Assembly: GCF_032854445.1 (NCBI RefSeq)
Contig: NC_088300.1
Coordinates: forward strand, 19,511,608 to 19,575,607
Direction: 5' to 3'
Length of the DNA: 64,000 nucleotides
Source of the DNA: Liolophura sinensis
Lineage: Eukaryota > Mollusca > Polyplacophora > Chitonida > Chitonidae
Shown here: positions 49,301-55,832 of the stretch, in pieces
Position numbering within the stretch: position 1 is the stretch's first letter
How the letters are laid out: every line of letters starts with the position of its first letter
The notes under the pieces: model-generated
What the model saw: the letters and a program-made list of their open reading frames with translations, nothing else
Databases searched by the model: none
What the model was told of the DNA's origin: nothing
Made by a program: the position numbers and the translations under genes

Positions 49301-50290
49301 TTGAGGAATGACTCAAATTTGGATTGGTAAGTAACTGGCAGACAGGGATTGGGAGGCATTGGTAAGTAACTGACAGTCAAGAATTGAGGAATGACTCAAA
49401 TGGGGATTGGTGAGTAACTGACAGGAATTGAGGAATGACTCAACAGGCCATTGGTGAGTAACTAACAGTCAGCTATTGAGAGGGATTGGTAAGTAACTTA
49501 CAGTCAAGAATTGAGGAATGACTCAATTGGGGATTGGTAAGTATGTGACAGGAATTGAGGAAAGACTCAAATGGGAATTAGTAACAATTTATTTATTTAT
49601 TTGTTTGATTGGTGTTGTACACCATTCTCAAGAATATTTCACTTATACGATGGCTGCCAGCATTATAGTCAGAGATTGAATGATAACTCACAACTGGGGA
49701 TCCCTGACTAACAGGGATTTGAGGAATGACTTACAACTAGGAATTGGTGAGTAATTGACAGTCATGGATTGAGGACTGACTGACAACTTGGAATTTGAGA
49801 GATTTCAGCCAGGGGTTGGTGAGTGGCCAATAGTCAGTAATTGAAGAATGATATACAACATGGAATTGGTGAGTAAGTAACAGCCATGGATTCTTGAGTA
49901 ACTGTATGAAGTAAATCGCTCAGTATCTACAGTGTATGGTGATAACTTTAAATAATGCTTATAAATTAAGGTGATACAAAATAGAATAAATGATTTGTTA
50001 CAAAGTACTAGTATATGGAGACAAGTGTCCTTGTAAGGGGCATGTTCTATGAAGTGGAGAAACGTTTGTTTAGCCAGAGTTTTACTGTATTGTAGGAGAG
50101 GCAGCAGGAGATCAGGAGGTTTAAGCTGTTCAAACAGGACCATAATTCTATGCTGGCTGCATTGTGCTCTCAGGAAATCAACTTCCTGCCATTCCAGATG
50201 TCTGAGGTGTCCTTCAGTGTCATAGGACGTCACTGTCTGGATAGACCAATACATGTAGGTCTGATTTCTTCATCCGAGAATAACCATTAA
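12221..50290 (+). CDS. NPHP1: nephrocystin-1, complete 27-exon gene
   Basis: Nephrocystin-1 is a scaffold of the ciliary transition zone and cell junctions. Exons: 12221-12286, 13858-13946, 15363-15423, 15680-15754, 16343-16392, 17225-17328, 17999-18053, 18390-18645, 19239-19333, 20394-20463, 20890-20969, 21875-21917, 23684-23768, 23974-24065, 24691-24766, 34587-34639, 34997-35071, 36150-36222, 36420-36457, 36916-36998, 37791-37867, 42112-42211, 46032-46144, 46329-46402, 48384-48428, 48583-48699, 50096-50290. All have AG/GT borders and every phase joins, giving 2,340 nt and 779 residues (human about 732). Order: coiled coil, acidic tract, SH3, nephrocystin region. Family landmarks include [39 protein letters not shown] and VDPSISRR. 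I recognise these from the vertebrate protein. The start is the first ATG of exon 1. The largest intron (24,767-34,586) carries an hAT transposon. Confidence 0.95.
12760..13140. repeat. foldback repeat in NPHP1 intron 1
   Basis: Two nested pairs of inverted arms share one centre. The inner pair, 12,877-12,902 and 13,002-13,027, matches almost perfectly (TAAGGA.CATTTAC, CTGTTCACAC). The outer pair is 12,779-12,843 and 13,061-13,128, sharing AATGAGAGTTACC-type sequence with indels. A separate perfect 11-bp pair, ACCATAACGCT/AGCGTTATGGT, lies just upstream, near 12,653 and 12,696. No ORF is present. A MITE or foldback transposon is the simplest reading. Confidence 0.6.
16420..16870 (+). repeat. 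older interspersed repeat split by a SINE
   Basis: The pieces either side of the SINE (about 16,425-16,460 and 16,740-16,870) together match two uninterrupted copies in later introns, near 33,995-34,175 and 38,780-38,960. Shared landmarks are AATTCTTCAGC, GGCATTATT.TGTG and TGATAAAAT..., then TGAAATTGGCC. This gives relative dating: the SINE entered after the older repeat had spread. The repeat's class is unknown. Confidence 0.6.
16461..16726 (+). mobile_element. full-length tRNA-derived SINE, family 1
   Basis: It has an A-box-like GACTCAGTTGATTAGCACG and a B-box-like GAGTTCAAGTCC. The central domain carries GTGGGAAGG, CCACCATAATGCTGGCCGCC and TTGAGTACGGCGTAAAACACC, and the tail is AAATAAATAAATAAA. 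The flanks (TTTTGGCTTGTT on the left, TTTTGGTATGTT on the right) look like a target-site duplication. It sits in NPHP1 intron 5 and splits an older repeat. It is the best reference copy of this family in the window. Confidence 0.85.
17225..18645 (+). CDS. NPHP1: NPHP1 exons 6-8: long acidic tract
   Basis: Exons 6 (17225-17328), 7 (17999-18053) and 8 (18390-18645) encode about 139 residues, residues 114-252, dominated by Glu and Asp. A short neutral Gln/Pro piece (LEQPAQP) and a Lys-containing linker ([20 protein letters not shown]) interrupt it. From about 18,463 to 18,630 the DNA is almost a pure GAA/GAT/GAG trinucleotide array, so length variation by replication slippage is likely. Vertebrate nephrocystin-1 has acidic clusters on both sides of SH3. 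Here nearly all the acid lies before it. Confidence 0.9.
18755..18946 (+). mobile_element. SINE family 1, 5'-truncated
   Basis: It begins within the B-box region (AGTCCAGCTCATACTGG) and runs through the central domain to an AAATAAATAAATAAG tail. It lies in NPHP1 intron 8, directly after the acidic exon. About 100 bp downstream (19,070-19,185) is a much more decayed relative. Confidence 0.75.
19239..20463 (+). CDS. NPHP1: NPHP1 exons 9-10: SH3 domain
   Basis: Exons 9 (19239-19333) and 10 (20394-20463) encode residues 253-307. The SH3 signature is complete: an ALYDY-like AISDYE, the acidic RT loop with [11 protein letters not shown] at the end of the n-Src loop, and GIVPKTYL at the C-terminal 3-10 helix. 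In nephrocystin-1 this domain binds proline-rich partners such as p130Cas-type adaptors. The intron between the two halves interrupts the domain just before the tryptophan pair. This intron carries a truncated SINE at about 19,415-19,574. Confidence 0.93.
19415..19574 (+). mobile_element. SINE family 1, truncated
   Basis: The central domain (GTACGTGGGAAAGTCTGCC through TTGAGTACGGCATAAAGCACC) and the AAATAAGTAAATAAA tail are present and the tRNA head is missing. It sits in the intron that splits the SH3 domain of NPHP1. The plus-strand reading frame that runs from the SH3 exon into this element is read-through into the intron and is not real protein. Confidence 0.7.
20890..24766 (+). CDS. NPHP1: NPHP1 exons 11-15
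   Basis: Exons 20890-20969, 21875-21917, 23684-23768, 23974-24065 and 24691-24766 encode residues 308 to about 432. They contain a segment like the vertebrate linker ([10 protein letters not shown]) and the strongly conserved [13 protein letters not shown]. Exon 11 ends and exon 12 begins across a Ser codon. A candidate 15-nt microexon (21,357-21,371) lies between them and would keep the frame. The 1.77-kb intron before exon 13 holds a diverged interspersed repeat (22.3-23.6 kb), and the intron after exon 14 holds a SINE. Confidence 0.9.
22300..23640. repeat. diverged interspersed repeat, two related halves
   Basis: Two stretches, about 22,335-22,470 and 22,890-23,010, share a layout of CACATGATCTGGCAGCCATTTT-like, AAAACGTAATGTCCGG-like and TGAAATTT-like blocks, spaced about 570 bp. 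The intervening DNA has no long ORF. It resembles an old transposable element that has lost coding capacity. Its class cannot be assigned. It lies in the NPHP1 intron before exon 13. Confidence 0.4.
24087..24357 (+). mobile_element. SINE family 1, near full length
   Basis: A head with GGCCGAGAGGGTTAGTGCG, B box GTGAGTTCAAGTCC, the central domain, and a tail of AAATAAATAAATAATAAATAAA. It is in NPHP1 intron 14. The antisense frame across it is not a gene. Confidence 0.8.
24906..28620 (+). mobile_element. hAT-superfamily DNA transposon
   Basis: About 3.7 kb around a transposase in the large NPHP1 intron (24,767-34,586), on the same strand as the gene. Putative terminal inverted repeats start CAGGCTAGAGCTGATCTAGG at 24,906 and, read inward from 28,620, CTGTCTGGGGCTATTCTAGG. 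They agree at most positions. I could not find a matching 8-bp target duplication, so the exact ends are uncertain. GC content inside the element is higher than in the surrounding intron. Confidence 0.7.
25367..27953 (+). pseudogene. hAT transposase, one frameshift (ZMYM/ZNF862-like, DUF4371)
   Basis: Two overlapping frames, 25367-26602 and 26544-27953 (stop TGA at about 27,951-27,953), are one transposase broken near 26,580 by a single extra base in a GGGAACAAACAC stretch. Domains in order: a basic N-terminus with KITDFF (PCNA-box-like), a TTF-type zinc finger (C-x2-C at about residue 170, histidines about 35 residues on), the DUF4371 RNase-H-like core with ADEST, the GFDG block exactly at the break, [10 protein letters not shown], and the C-terminal dimerisation region with [17 protein letters not shown]. 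The break falls at a catalytic-region motif, so this copy should not make active enzyme unless the shift is an assembly error or is bypassed. The start could be the first ATG or the ATG 15 bp later (MPRPK). Confidence 0.88.
28898..28985 (+). mobile_element. SINE family 2 head, truncated
   Basis: A tRNA-like head (CCTGGATATCACAGTTGGTAG, then CCGCTTCGGGAGCGG) matches the full element about 130 bp downstream, but the body and tail are missing. Confidence 0.6.
29033..29399 (+). mobile_element. full-length tRNA-Pro-like SINE, family 2
   Basis: The head folds like a tRNA: A box TAGCAGAGTTGGTAGAG, an anticodon arm CCGC-TTCGGGA-GCGG with CGG at the anticodon position (proline), and a B-box-like GGATCAATGCTGG. 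The body contains GGGGATAGTGCAATGACT and TTGAGTACGATGTTAAACCCC, and the tail is CACTCACTCACTCACTC. The 14-bp TCAATTTGATCAGA occurs on both sides (29,021-29,034 and about 29,397-29,410) as a perfect target-site duplication, which marks a recent insertion. Confidence 0.88.
30100..30349 (+). mobile_element. SINE family 2, 5'-truncated
   Basis: The body (GCGTTCAGCATCAAGGGGAT through TGTTAAGCACTACGTTAAACC) and CACTCACTCACTC tail are present and the tRNA head is missing. Confidence 0.75.
31260..31965 (+). repeat. intronic repeat, copy related to 38.3-39.85 kb
   Basis: Blocks here recur in the same order in NPHP1 intron 21: GAGGTGTTCTCGTAAA against 38,375; TCAGGGAAACCTACTGTGTTAC against about 38,612; and AATAGGCTTTCTCTTTCATATGAAG through GACAGGTGTTTAACA against 39,635-39,815. 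Identity is moderate with indels. These are two copies of one old mobile element, or an ancient segmental duplication. No coding capacity is evident. Confidence 0.55.
33828..33962 (-). mobile_element. SINE family 1, 3' part, minus strand
   Basis: Reverse-complement tail TTTATTTATTTGATTGGT, then the central domain back to CAACCTGCGGATGGCC and GTGGGAAGGTCTGTCA. The tRNA head is missing. Confidence 0.75.
34587..42211 (+). CDS. NPHP1: NPHP1 exons 16-22: nephrocystin homology region
   Basis: Exons 34587-34639, 34997-35071, 36150-36222, 36420-36457, 36916-36998, 37791-37867 and 42112-42211 encode the core of the C-terminal nephrocystin region. This is the part that binds nephrocystin-4 in the vertebrate protein. 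Landmarks are [57 protein letters not shown] and, in exon 22, [18 protein letters not shown]. The 4.2-kb intron 21 contains old repeat copies and the hairpin at 41,347-41,422. Confidence 0.93.
37868..42111 (+). other. NPHP1 intron 21 (4.2 kb)
   Basis: This intron holds second copies of the repeats at 31.3-31.96 kb and 34.0-34.17 kb, and a relative (39,936-40,050) of a block at 35,167-35,300. It also holds the long hairpin at 41,347-41,422 and a possible tRNA-like SINE at about 41,750-42,010 with a TTTGTTCAAATCC B box. I see no coding exon. Confidence 0.5.
41347..41422 (+). repeat. 31-bp-stem hairpin (MITE- or pre-miRNA-like)
   Basis: Left arm 41,347-41,377 and right arm 41,392-41,422 pair along 31 positions with three G-U pairs and one mismatch, around a 14-nt loop. 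The core is GAAGTTGAGGCATCGCC against GGTGATGCCTCGACTTC, extended by ATAAT/ATTAT repeats. Size and shape are compatible with a pre-miRNA in the sense strand of an NPHP1 intron. A small palindromic transposon is equally possible. Confidence 0.55.
42295..42661 (+). mobile_element. full-length SINE family 2
   Basis: A tRNA-Pro-like head (GCCCGGATAGCATAGTTGG, CCGCTTCGGGACCGG), body, and CACTCACTCACTC tail. The 12-bp TCCAATGTTGTA occurs at 42,283-42,294 and 42,662-42,673 as the target-site duplication. It lies in the same NPHP1 intron as the 50-bp minisatellite, 200 bp upstream of it. Confidence 0.88.
42874..45625. repeat. minisatellite, 50-bp unit, ~55 copies
   Basis: The array lies in NPHP1 intron 22. 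A unit runs GACCATTGAAGACCGTCTTC then CACCAGTATGGTGTGTATAT then CTCTGGGCCT, and is exactly 50 bp through most of the array. Each unit holds the small palindrome GAAGAC-C/T-GTCTTC. Variants such as TACATATCTGGGT (43,861; 44,711; 45,212) and CTTGGTGTGAC mark a higher-order pattern: a block of several units is shared between about 44,680-44,840 and 45,180-45,340. One unit near 45,033 has an extra T and one near 45,430 has lost several bases. Long open frames on the minus strand exist only because the unit lacks stop triplets. Confidence 0.95.
45626..45915 (+). repeat. decayed SINE family 1 fragments
   Basis: Directly after the minisatellite, pieces such as ATAAAATTGACAGTTGAAGT with TTTTGAGTATG (45,700-45,735), and CTGCCATTGTATAAGTGAAATATTC with AGCATTAAACATGA (45,860-45,905), match the 3' domain of SINE family 1 with many changes. 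Confidence 0.5.
46032..50290 (+). CDS. NPHP1: NPHP1 exons 23-27 and stop
   Basis: Exons 46032-46144, 46329-46402, 48384-48428, 48583-48699 and 50096-50290 encode the C-terminal about 165 residues. They include [45 protein letters not shown], the aromatic ECWQEQ segment and [15 protein letters not shown] near the end. TAA at 50,288-50,290 closes the frame. No AATAAA lies close by. AATAAA at about 51,230 is the first good polyadenylation candidate, which would imply a 3' UTR of about 950 nt. Confidence 0.9.
46403..47754 (+). other. NPHP1 intron 24, anonymous part
   Basis: There is no exon here. A GC-richer patch occurs at about 46,530-46,650 (GCGCGAGCTGTGGCGCC...). A short perfect inverted pair GACAACG/CGTTGTC lies near 47,446-47,465. 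This could be the remains of an inserted element, but I cannot define ends. Confidence 0.4.
47755..48130. repeat. 94-bp tandem repeat x 4
   Basis: The unit starts at ATATAGTTCTGTAGAAATAC and recurs with anchors at 47,761, 47,855, 47,949 and 48,043, exactly 94 bp apart. The four copies differ at only a few bases (AATAGCC/AAAAGCC, AGGACA/AGAACA), so the duplication is recent. It lies in the NPHP1 intron upstream of exon 25 (48,384). Confidence 0.95.
48720..49800. repeat. GATTG-rich minisatellite, 36-bp and 83-bp units
   Basis: In NPHP1 intron 26. The first part has a 36-bp unit (anchors CAGGGGTTGAG at 48,725, 48,761, 48,797). The later part has an 83-bp unit (anchors AGAATTGAGGAATGACTC at 49,214, 49,297, 49,380) that carries GGATTGGTAAGTAACTGACA. 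Looser copies fill the remainder. A truncated minus-strand SINE family 1 fragment (49,590-49,675) interrupts it. Confidence 0.85.
49590..49675 (-). mobile_element. SINE family 1, 3' fragment
   Basis: Reverse-complement tail TTTATTTATTTGTTTGATTGG followed by GAATATTTCACTTATACGA and GCCAGCATTAT. Only the 3' third is present. It sits inside the GATTG-rich array. Confidence 0.7.
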
Positions 50291-51526
50291 CTGTAATATT
50301 TTTTTTCTTTCGAAGTTGCCTATTTCTTATATTTTGATGAGAAATCTCCTTGAAGCCTCATAAAAGCTTCAATTGTGATCCATGATTTGTCAATGTGGCA
50401 CGTCTTACCAATGGTGAAAAATGTATAAAATGTGAAGGAACAACTTTACCTTGTCGGGTACCGAACAAACCCCCTGACATAATACTACAGTTGTCTAGTG
50501 GAAATTGAATTCCAACGTAAACTTTACTGCTGTATCGTTAGTATTATGATGGGGGAATGCAGGGTATCACTTGGTCAGAGAGTAATCAGATTAGATTTCA
50601 TTATTAAACTGCATTTACTTTCAGGTGAAAGCGTCTTGATGTTCGTGAATGAACATAGAAGGCTGCGTGATCCGTCCTGATGCTGAAATTCTGTCACCTA
50701 TATTGAGGTACAGCTTTGTATCTTATATCATTGATGAAGGTTACAACATGGTATCCTGTAATTGTACACTTATTGGACAACATATTTGCAGAACATGCAC
50801 CAGGTATTTTACTGACTTGTTGTACATGTAACTATGCTACATGTTTTATTTATTAAGTCTTTATTAGAAAATGCTCTTGAATGTTTGTGTATAAAGGTGA
50901 CAAGATCTATACCTGTAAACTAGACTGTGATATTAGAATGGCCTGTGACATTATCACTTGCTTGTTACTGCAGTAACTATTTTACCAAGTTTAATGGTTC
51001 GTAATACTGGAATCTGATGAGAGCATTTCTTATTTCCGTATATAAGATTTTTAAGTAGGTTAGTGTAGATCCTGCGGTAATAGTGGATAATATTCTTCAG
51101 TCGTCAGTGGTGTATATTACATTAAACCTATTTTTATTGACGTAGAAAGTGAAGAATTTTGCCATAACTCATAGATTTAAGCTGCCAGACAGCAAAGCTA
51201 TTTTGGTGCACTTTTATAGACATGTTCTACAATAAAAAATCACACGAATTTAGTAAGAGAATTTTTCCTGTTTGTGCATCAGAATCCATGCTCATTGTAT
51301 CAATGTCAGAAGGTCCGTCCATCAATAAAGTCCGTACATTGAATACAAGTAGGCCTAATCTGTCTTTATGTTGTTCATTTTATACTTGTGTTGCCATTTG
51401 CGTGCATATTTGTCATCATTGTGAAGGAGAAAACGGTTTTCAGCCAATCTGGCGTTATGCCTTAATCATCCAATGAGGAACATTGCTCTGTTTTGTGGAT
51501 ACATTAGGCTTAGACCTATTAAGGCG

Positions 51527-51894
51527 ACACAGATACACTGACTTGAGAGGGTCGGTTGGTGATCTTCCAGTCGCTAGAACTCACGAGGTGCAGGTTCAAT
51601 CCCAGTCTCGGACATGAAATTCTGGATGTGGTGAAGGGAAACAGAGGTCAACAGCTTAAGGTCGTCTTGCACGAAGTTTGTTAGAGGTCACTTGCCTTCC
51701 ATCATTATGATATCTCACCTTGAGATCGCTTGGCAGACGAAAACGTTCGTGTCGCAAGTTGGACAGTGCATCAGTTACTGCCAATTCAAGATTTGTGTTT
51801 TACTTTCTTGGTTTCCTTCACCATTAAAGTTAACTGTCCTTGTACATGTGAGAAATTCCCGAAAAGGGCGCTACAACACCGAATAAATAAATAA
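51527..51894 (+). mobile_element. tRNA-derived SINE, family 3
   Basis: The head contains GGTCGGTTGGTGATCTTCC and a B box GCAGGTTCAATCCCAG. The body ends AAATTCCCGAAAAGGGCG then CAACACCGAATAAATAAATAAA. The AATAAATAAA tail resembles family 1 but the body is different. It is the only copy I noticed. Confidence 0.7.
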
Positions 51895-52599
51895 AAGTAC
51901 ATGTACTTAGTGTTGTGAATGGGTTCAAAACAGGTCAGAACTGTGCGTCAAGAATTTCCGATTTTACATTGTTTACTAGTTCTAAGCGCATGGAGTAGCC
52001 AAAATGAAAGTGTTAGTGATATTATGCATTAACGCTTGTATTTGTCCAAAAAGTCCACCATGCATAGAATTCAAACATTTGATTTCATTTTATTCAGTAA
52101 AAAAAAAAAAATAATCAAACAAAGTTACGATTTATTTGGCAATCTTTCACTTCAAGAAAATAGGAATGCTTAGGTGTCGTGTCATTTAGTTTTCACTTGA
52201 AGATTATTGGCTACATCTTCGTCAGTTAATCGAAATCACATAGCACATTGTTCGACGCTTCACCATATGCATGTACATACTGGAGACGAAGGGTCTGTAC
52301 AGTAGACATGGTAGTTCAGCAAACGGTGATGTCTGTAGGAATGCTGACAGGTATGAACAAGACGGCCGATTTTATTTTCTTTCATGTCATTCCATGCTTT
52401 CAGTAATTAGTGTGAGTGTCTCTTTGACAATTCCATAGAGTTTAGAGGTATAGGTACGATTGGTACACTAATCTACGTTGTATAGAATGACTTAATACAG
52501 GATTCTTCAAATGACGTGGTGGTAAGACGACGCCATACAATCCTGAGCTGGCTTCGCGGTGAAATCATACAGAGCATTGGCGTTAATGGAAGAACTTTG

Positions 52600-52735
52600 T
52601 GATGGTCGAGTGGTCTAGACGGTTGACATGTATTGCTGGCGGCTTGGTGCTTGACTCTGAGGTAGCTGGTTCGAAACCCCCAGTGGCCTCAGTCAAATTT
52701 CAGCACTAGAATCTGTGCTATATTCAGAAAGTGTA
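52600..52735 (+). mobile_element. tRNA-Leu-like SINE, family 4
   Basis: A box TGGTCGAGTGGTCTAGACG and B box GGTTCGAAACCCCC, with a long variable-arm-like middle (GGCGGCTTGGTGCTTGACTC), as in type II tRNAs. The downstream part contains CACTAGAATCTGTGCTATAT. A second copy lies on the other strand at 62,960-63,100. Confidence 0.65.
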
Positions 52736-52861
52736 ATCCCTATAAAACGATAATACTGTGATATGTTGATAATTTAGCATATTGGTCAAACGTGGAAGAT
52801 TAATGGGTTATATATATCTAAATGGGCCAGATGTTCTGGTAGTCGTTTCATCCTGTACCAC

Positions 52862-53148
52862 CGGCCCGGATAGCACAGTTGGTAGAGCGTCCGCTTGTAA
52901 CTTCCTTGGCATTCGGCCAAGTGCAACGACTAGTTGACCTGTATCAGTATAATGGCTCGGGCGGGGCTGCTTACTTGCCTTCGGTAAGTCATCTCAGTGA
53001 AGCAGCACTAGATAAAAGAGGGGTGGAAATCCGTCCTGCAACAAGGAGGTACATTACATACGCCCTAAGGATTCATTCGTCGTCATATGACTGAAAAATT
53101 GTTGAGCACGACGTTAAACCCCAATCACTCACTCAATCACTCATTCCC
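52862..53148 (+). mobile_element. SINE family 2 with internal deletion
   Basis: The head (GGCCCGGATAGCACAGTTGG, ending at GCGTCCGCTT) is joined directly to the body at CTTCCTTGGCATTCGG, so about 75 bp including the B box are missing. The tail is degenerate CACTCACTCAATCACTC. CTGTACCA on the left and CCGTACCA on the right suggest a target-site duplication. Confidence 0.75.
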
Positions 53149-53537
53149 GTACCATCAACCCCTTCAGTGGAAATGTCAGGCGGATATATGCGTACTTACA
53201 GTATTAAGTGTAAGCAAGCAGAACCCAAAATAAACAGCACTAACTGTCTGGAAACCTGTCCAAGCCCCACATGTATCCTCATGCTATACCTACGTATATT
53301 AGATAATTATGGCTACTGCAGCCATAATTATGATTACATGCATGGATAACTGCAAGCTTAAATCCTTGCCTTTGTTATTTGAAAATTTTCCAACGGATTT
53401 ATCGAAATCAGTCAAAACGTCCGTCAAACTTGAAGACATTTTAACCTACACGTTAGGCATACCACGAGATAAAGTCCATGGATCTAAATATATTTGGTTA
53501 TCAACGTAATTAGACAGTTATTGTAAACATTTATATC

Positions 53538-53764
53538 CGAATGGTTAGCGCGCCTCTCACCAATGCGGTTGCTGTGAGTTCAAGTCCAGATCATGCTGGC
53601 TTCCTCTTCGGCGGTACGTGGGAAGGTCTGTCAGCAACCTGCGGATGGTCGTGGGTTTCCCCTGGGCTCTGTCCGGTTTCCACCCACCATAATGCTGGCT
53701 GCCGTCGCATAAGTGAAATATTCTTGAGTACGGCGTAAAACACCAATCAAATAAATATATAAAT
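53538..53764 (+). mobile_element. SINE family 1, nearly complete
   Basis: GAATGGTTAGCGCGCCTCTC, B box GTGAGTTCAAGTCC, the central domain, TTGAGTACGGCGTAAAACACC and tail AAATAAATATATAAATAT. The 5' end is shorter than in the 16,461 copy. Confidence 0.8.
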
Positions 53765-54509
53765 ATATCCGAATCCGTTTTTAAACTTAAATAGGGTATA
53801 TAAGAATACCAAGATCCATCTTTATAATTGTCAATAAATTAAGCTGCGAATCAATATACTGGTTGCCGTACGAGGTCTACAAGTGTACAAGGCCGTACAT
53901 TTGACCCTTTATACAGCAAATCAGTTTCTCTTTATGATAATATTGTGCCTTTATTTATCATAAACACATCAACATTTCCATTATATAAAAGGCAACTGTC
54001 TCCAAACAGGAATATGTTGATAGGGAAGAGACCGTCGAAGATTACATTTTAGATTGCTGAGGACACAGTGCAATAGAAAGGTGTTTTCCACTTTGTGATC
54101 ACATCTACACGGTGGGTTTCCTACAAGGCAGCGGTGAAACATAGGCCTGGGTTCATATATATTGTTGCTTTGTTCATATTATATTGTTTTGAACAATTCT
54201 GTTCCCAAAAACTATCATCCGGTGTAACCAATGTTGGGTATAGTTCCAACAGTAAATGATGCCTTTTCCAGGGGATGGGGAAGCAACAGTTTCCTGTGAG
54301 ATATCCAACATATATCAGGTACTGAAAATAATTTATTCAACATTGTAGAAGTGAACTAAATGAAGTAATTTCTAAATTAATGCTAAATTAGCGTATTCCA
54401 GAAACTATGCGGAAATCAACATGTAACAGTAAAATATGACAGTGTGCTCATGCGTTGTCTTTTGAGCCAAACGTGTAACCGCGCCAAAAGGACGTGCCCT
54501 ACAAATGAA

Positions 54510-55057
54510 AAAGTAGATGATTAAACTGGAAGCTTTTGTAATTGGTGTCATGCTGGTAGATTCTGTGAGAATTATCTGGCAGATACTCAAAGGGACAACA
54601 TGTCTAGGAGTACTGCTAGTCTTCTGTTAGTTATTAACCTTAAACAAAAGCATAATCAGGACGTCCCGTGAACAATATGCTGACTGCAGCACGTAATCCA
54701 AGCTGAAACATCCATCTCGGTGTTAACAATTTACCAGAAGGATTTGGGAGGGGAGGTGGTTACGGATCCGACCCCCAGCAGTGTCCAGGTGAGATTCATC
54801 CACGCCATCCAGCTGAACCGAAATTCTCAGACTGTCTAGTGATGCTAACTAAACCCGTGAGAGCCTGAAAATTCGACAGGGGTCCTGATGAGATATGACG
54901 TCATTATACAAATTCCATGTTTCAAGATGCTGTAGACAGTATACAGTAGACATGCACTATATACGTTGGATCGTGTTATGCAAGTCAGAATACTGCTAAC
55001 TGTTCCAGGTGACGCAACGACTTCATCTGACATTGACCCTGTCGGGCCATTGTGACT
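54510..55057 (+). promoter_or_regulatory. promoter region of cluster copy A
   Basis: A G-rich block (TTTGGGAGGGGAGGTGG, 54,744-54,760) is followed by CCGACCCCCAGCAGTGTCC and, 136 bp further on, a perfect CRE TGACGTCA (54,896-54,903) joined to TTATACAAA. About 400 bp of this flank matches the flank of copy C (63,530-63,960), including AATCCAAGCTGAA and CCCCAGCAGTG. Full CREs bind CREB/ATF bZIP factors (established knowledge). Confidence 0.65.
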
Positions 55058-55663
55058 ATGGATCATTTCACACCTTTACACGTCGATACCAACACAGAAT
55101 ATATTTTGGACATGGCCAAATTCCCACAACTAACCGACACCTTAAACTATTTGGAAGCAGCTCTGGTGATTGATACATACAGTTATCTACCTTGGGATCT
55201 TGCTCAGATGAGTCTGGATATGATGTCATCCTCAGATTTGTTACTGGTCAGGAGCCATGAAGGACTTTTCGACCTCATTGGTGCGTTGATTACTTTATTT
55301 CTTGGTTTCCAAAATACTTTATCAATTTCCATCTGTAATTTATCAAGACTACCTTCTATTTCCACACAAAGACCTCTTGTTCCTATTCCATCAATCATGT
55401 ATGTATGTATATACATGTACACGGTTTATAGAGCGTAGTGGGATTTTAAAGGCACATCCGATTTTCATTTCATTCTTTAAGGGTAGAGAACAGTTCATAT
55501 TGAACATATCAGAGTTTATAATGATCACTTCGATATTTTCATTTTCGTGGCAGACACTTATGGCATTGGAGATCTACGTGATGCGGATTTGAATGTGGGA
55601 TTAGTGGATTTGCAGCCTTCCAAACCGCGGAGTCTGCTTGAATCCAGTGTTGAGGCGGAATGA
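55058..55663 (+). pseudogene. cluster copy A: shortened, decayed paralog
   Basis: Exon 1 is 55058-55280 and exon 2 is 55554-55663 (stop TGA), phases joined, 110 residues. Exon 1 matches copy B closely (HFTPLHVDTNTEYILDMAKF, LTDTLNYLEAALVID, FDLIG). Exon 2 begins DTYGIGDL like B's DIYAIHDL but stops after 36 residues, before the degron and basic regions. The start ATG used in B is altered here (ATTGACC at the same place), so the first ATG is 11 codons later. A remnant of the lost C-terminus (RRFKRKIRAHV) lies downstream at 55,770-55,832 in an open frame that ends in TAG. It could be a decayed gene or one making a short product. No known family was recognised. Confidence 0.6.
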
Positions 55664-55769
55664 CACGTGACATGAAATTGAGTGCTGACTACAGCGTGTC
55701 CGCATGATGAGTCTGGTAATATTTTAAACAAAAAACCAAAAAACAAAAAACACGAGCTGTGTTTCCAGG

Positions 55770-55832
55770 GAGATGACCAGGCGATTCAAGAGGAAAATAC
55801 GTGCACATGTCACGTCTGAGAATACACAGTAG
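55770..55832 (+). pseudogene. detached C-terminal remnant of copy A
   Basis: The frame REMTRRFKRKIRAHVTSEN, ending in TAG at 55,830, lines up with the C-terminal basic end of copy B (YKRRKIRVSDDRDL). It follows an AG that could serve as a splice acceptor (TGTTTCCAG, 55,760-55,768), so a third exon is conceivable. The stop in exon 2 and the A-rich filler between argue for decay. Confidence 0.45.

Larger units (their letters stand above)
50291..54500. other. downstream of NPHP1: 3' UTR candidate, SINEs, anonymous DNA
   Basis: The first part, up to about 51,240, may be NPHP1 3' UTR (AATAAA at about 51,230). After that come three SINE families (51,527-51,894; 52,600-52,735; 52,862-53,148) and a family 1 copy (53,538-53,764). 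I see no coding exon. A segment near 52,555-52,590 resembles one at about 60,954-60,985, upstream of copy C of the tandem gene cluster. Confidence 0.45.

Noticed and set aside
52605-52690. Functional tRNA genes at the tRNA-like heads (about 490, 29,040, 42,300, 52,610, 52,865, 63,050)
   Set aside because: The acceptor stems are imperfect or missing. The heads continue into shared SINE bodies with simple tails and, in two cases, target-site duplications.
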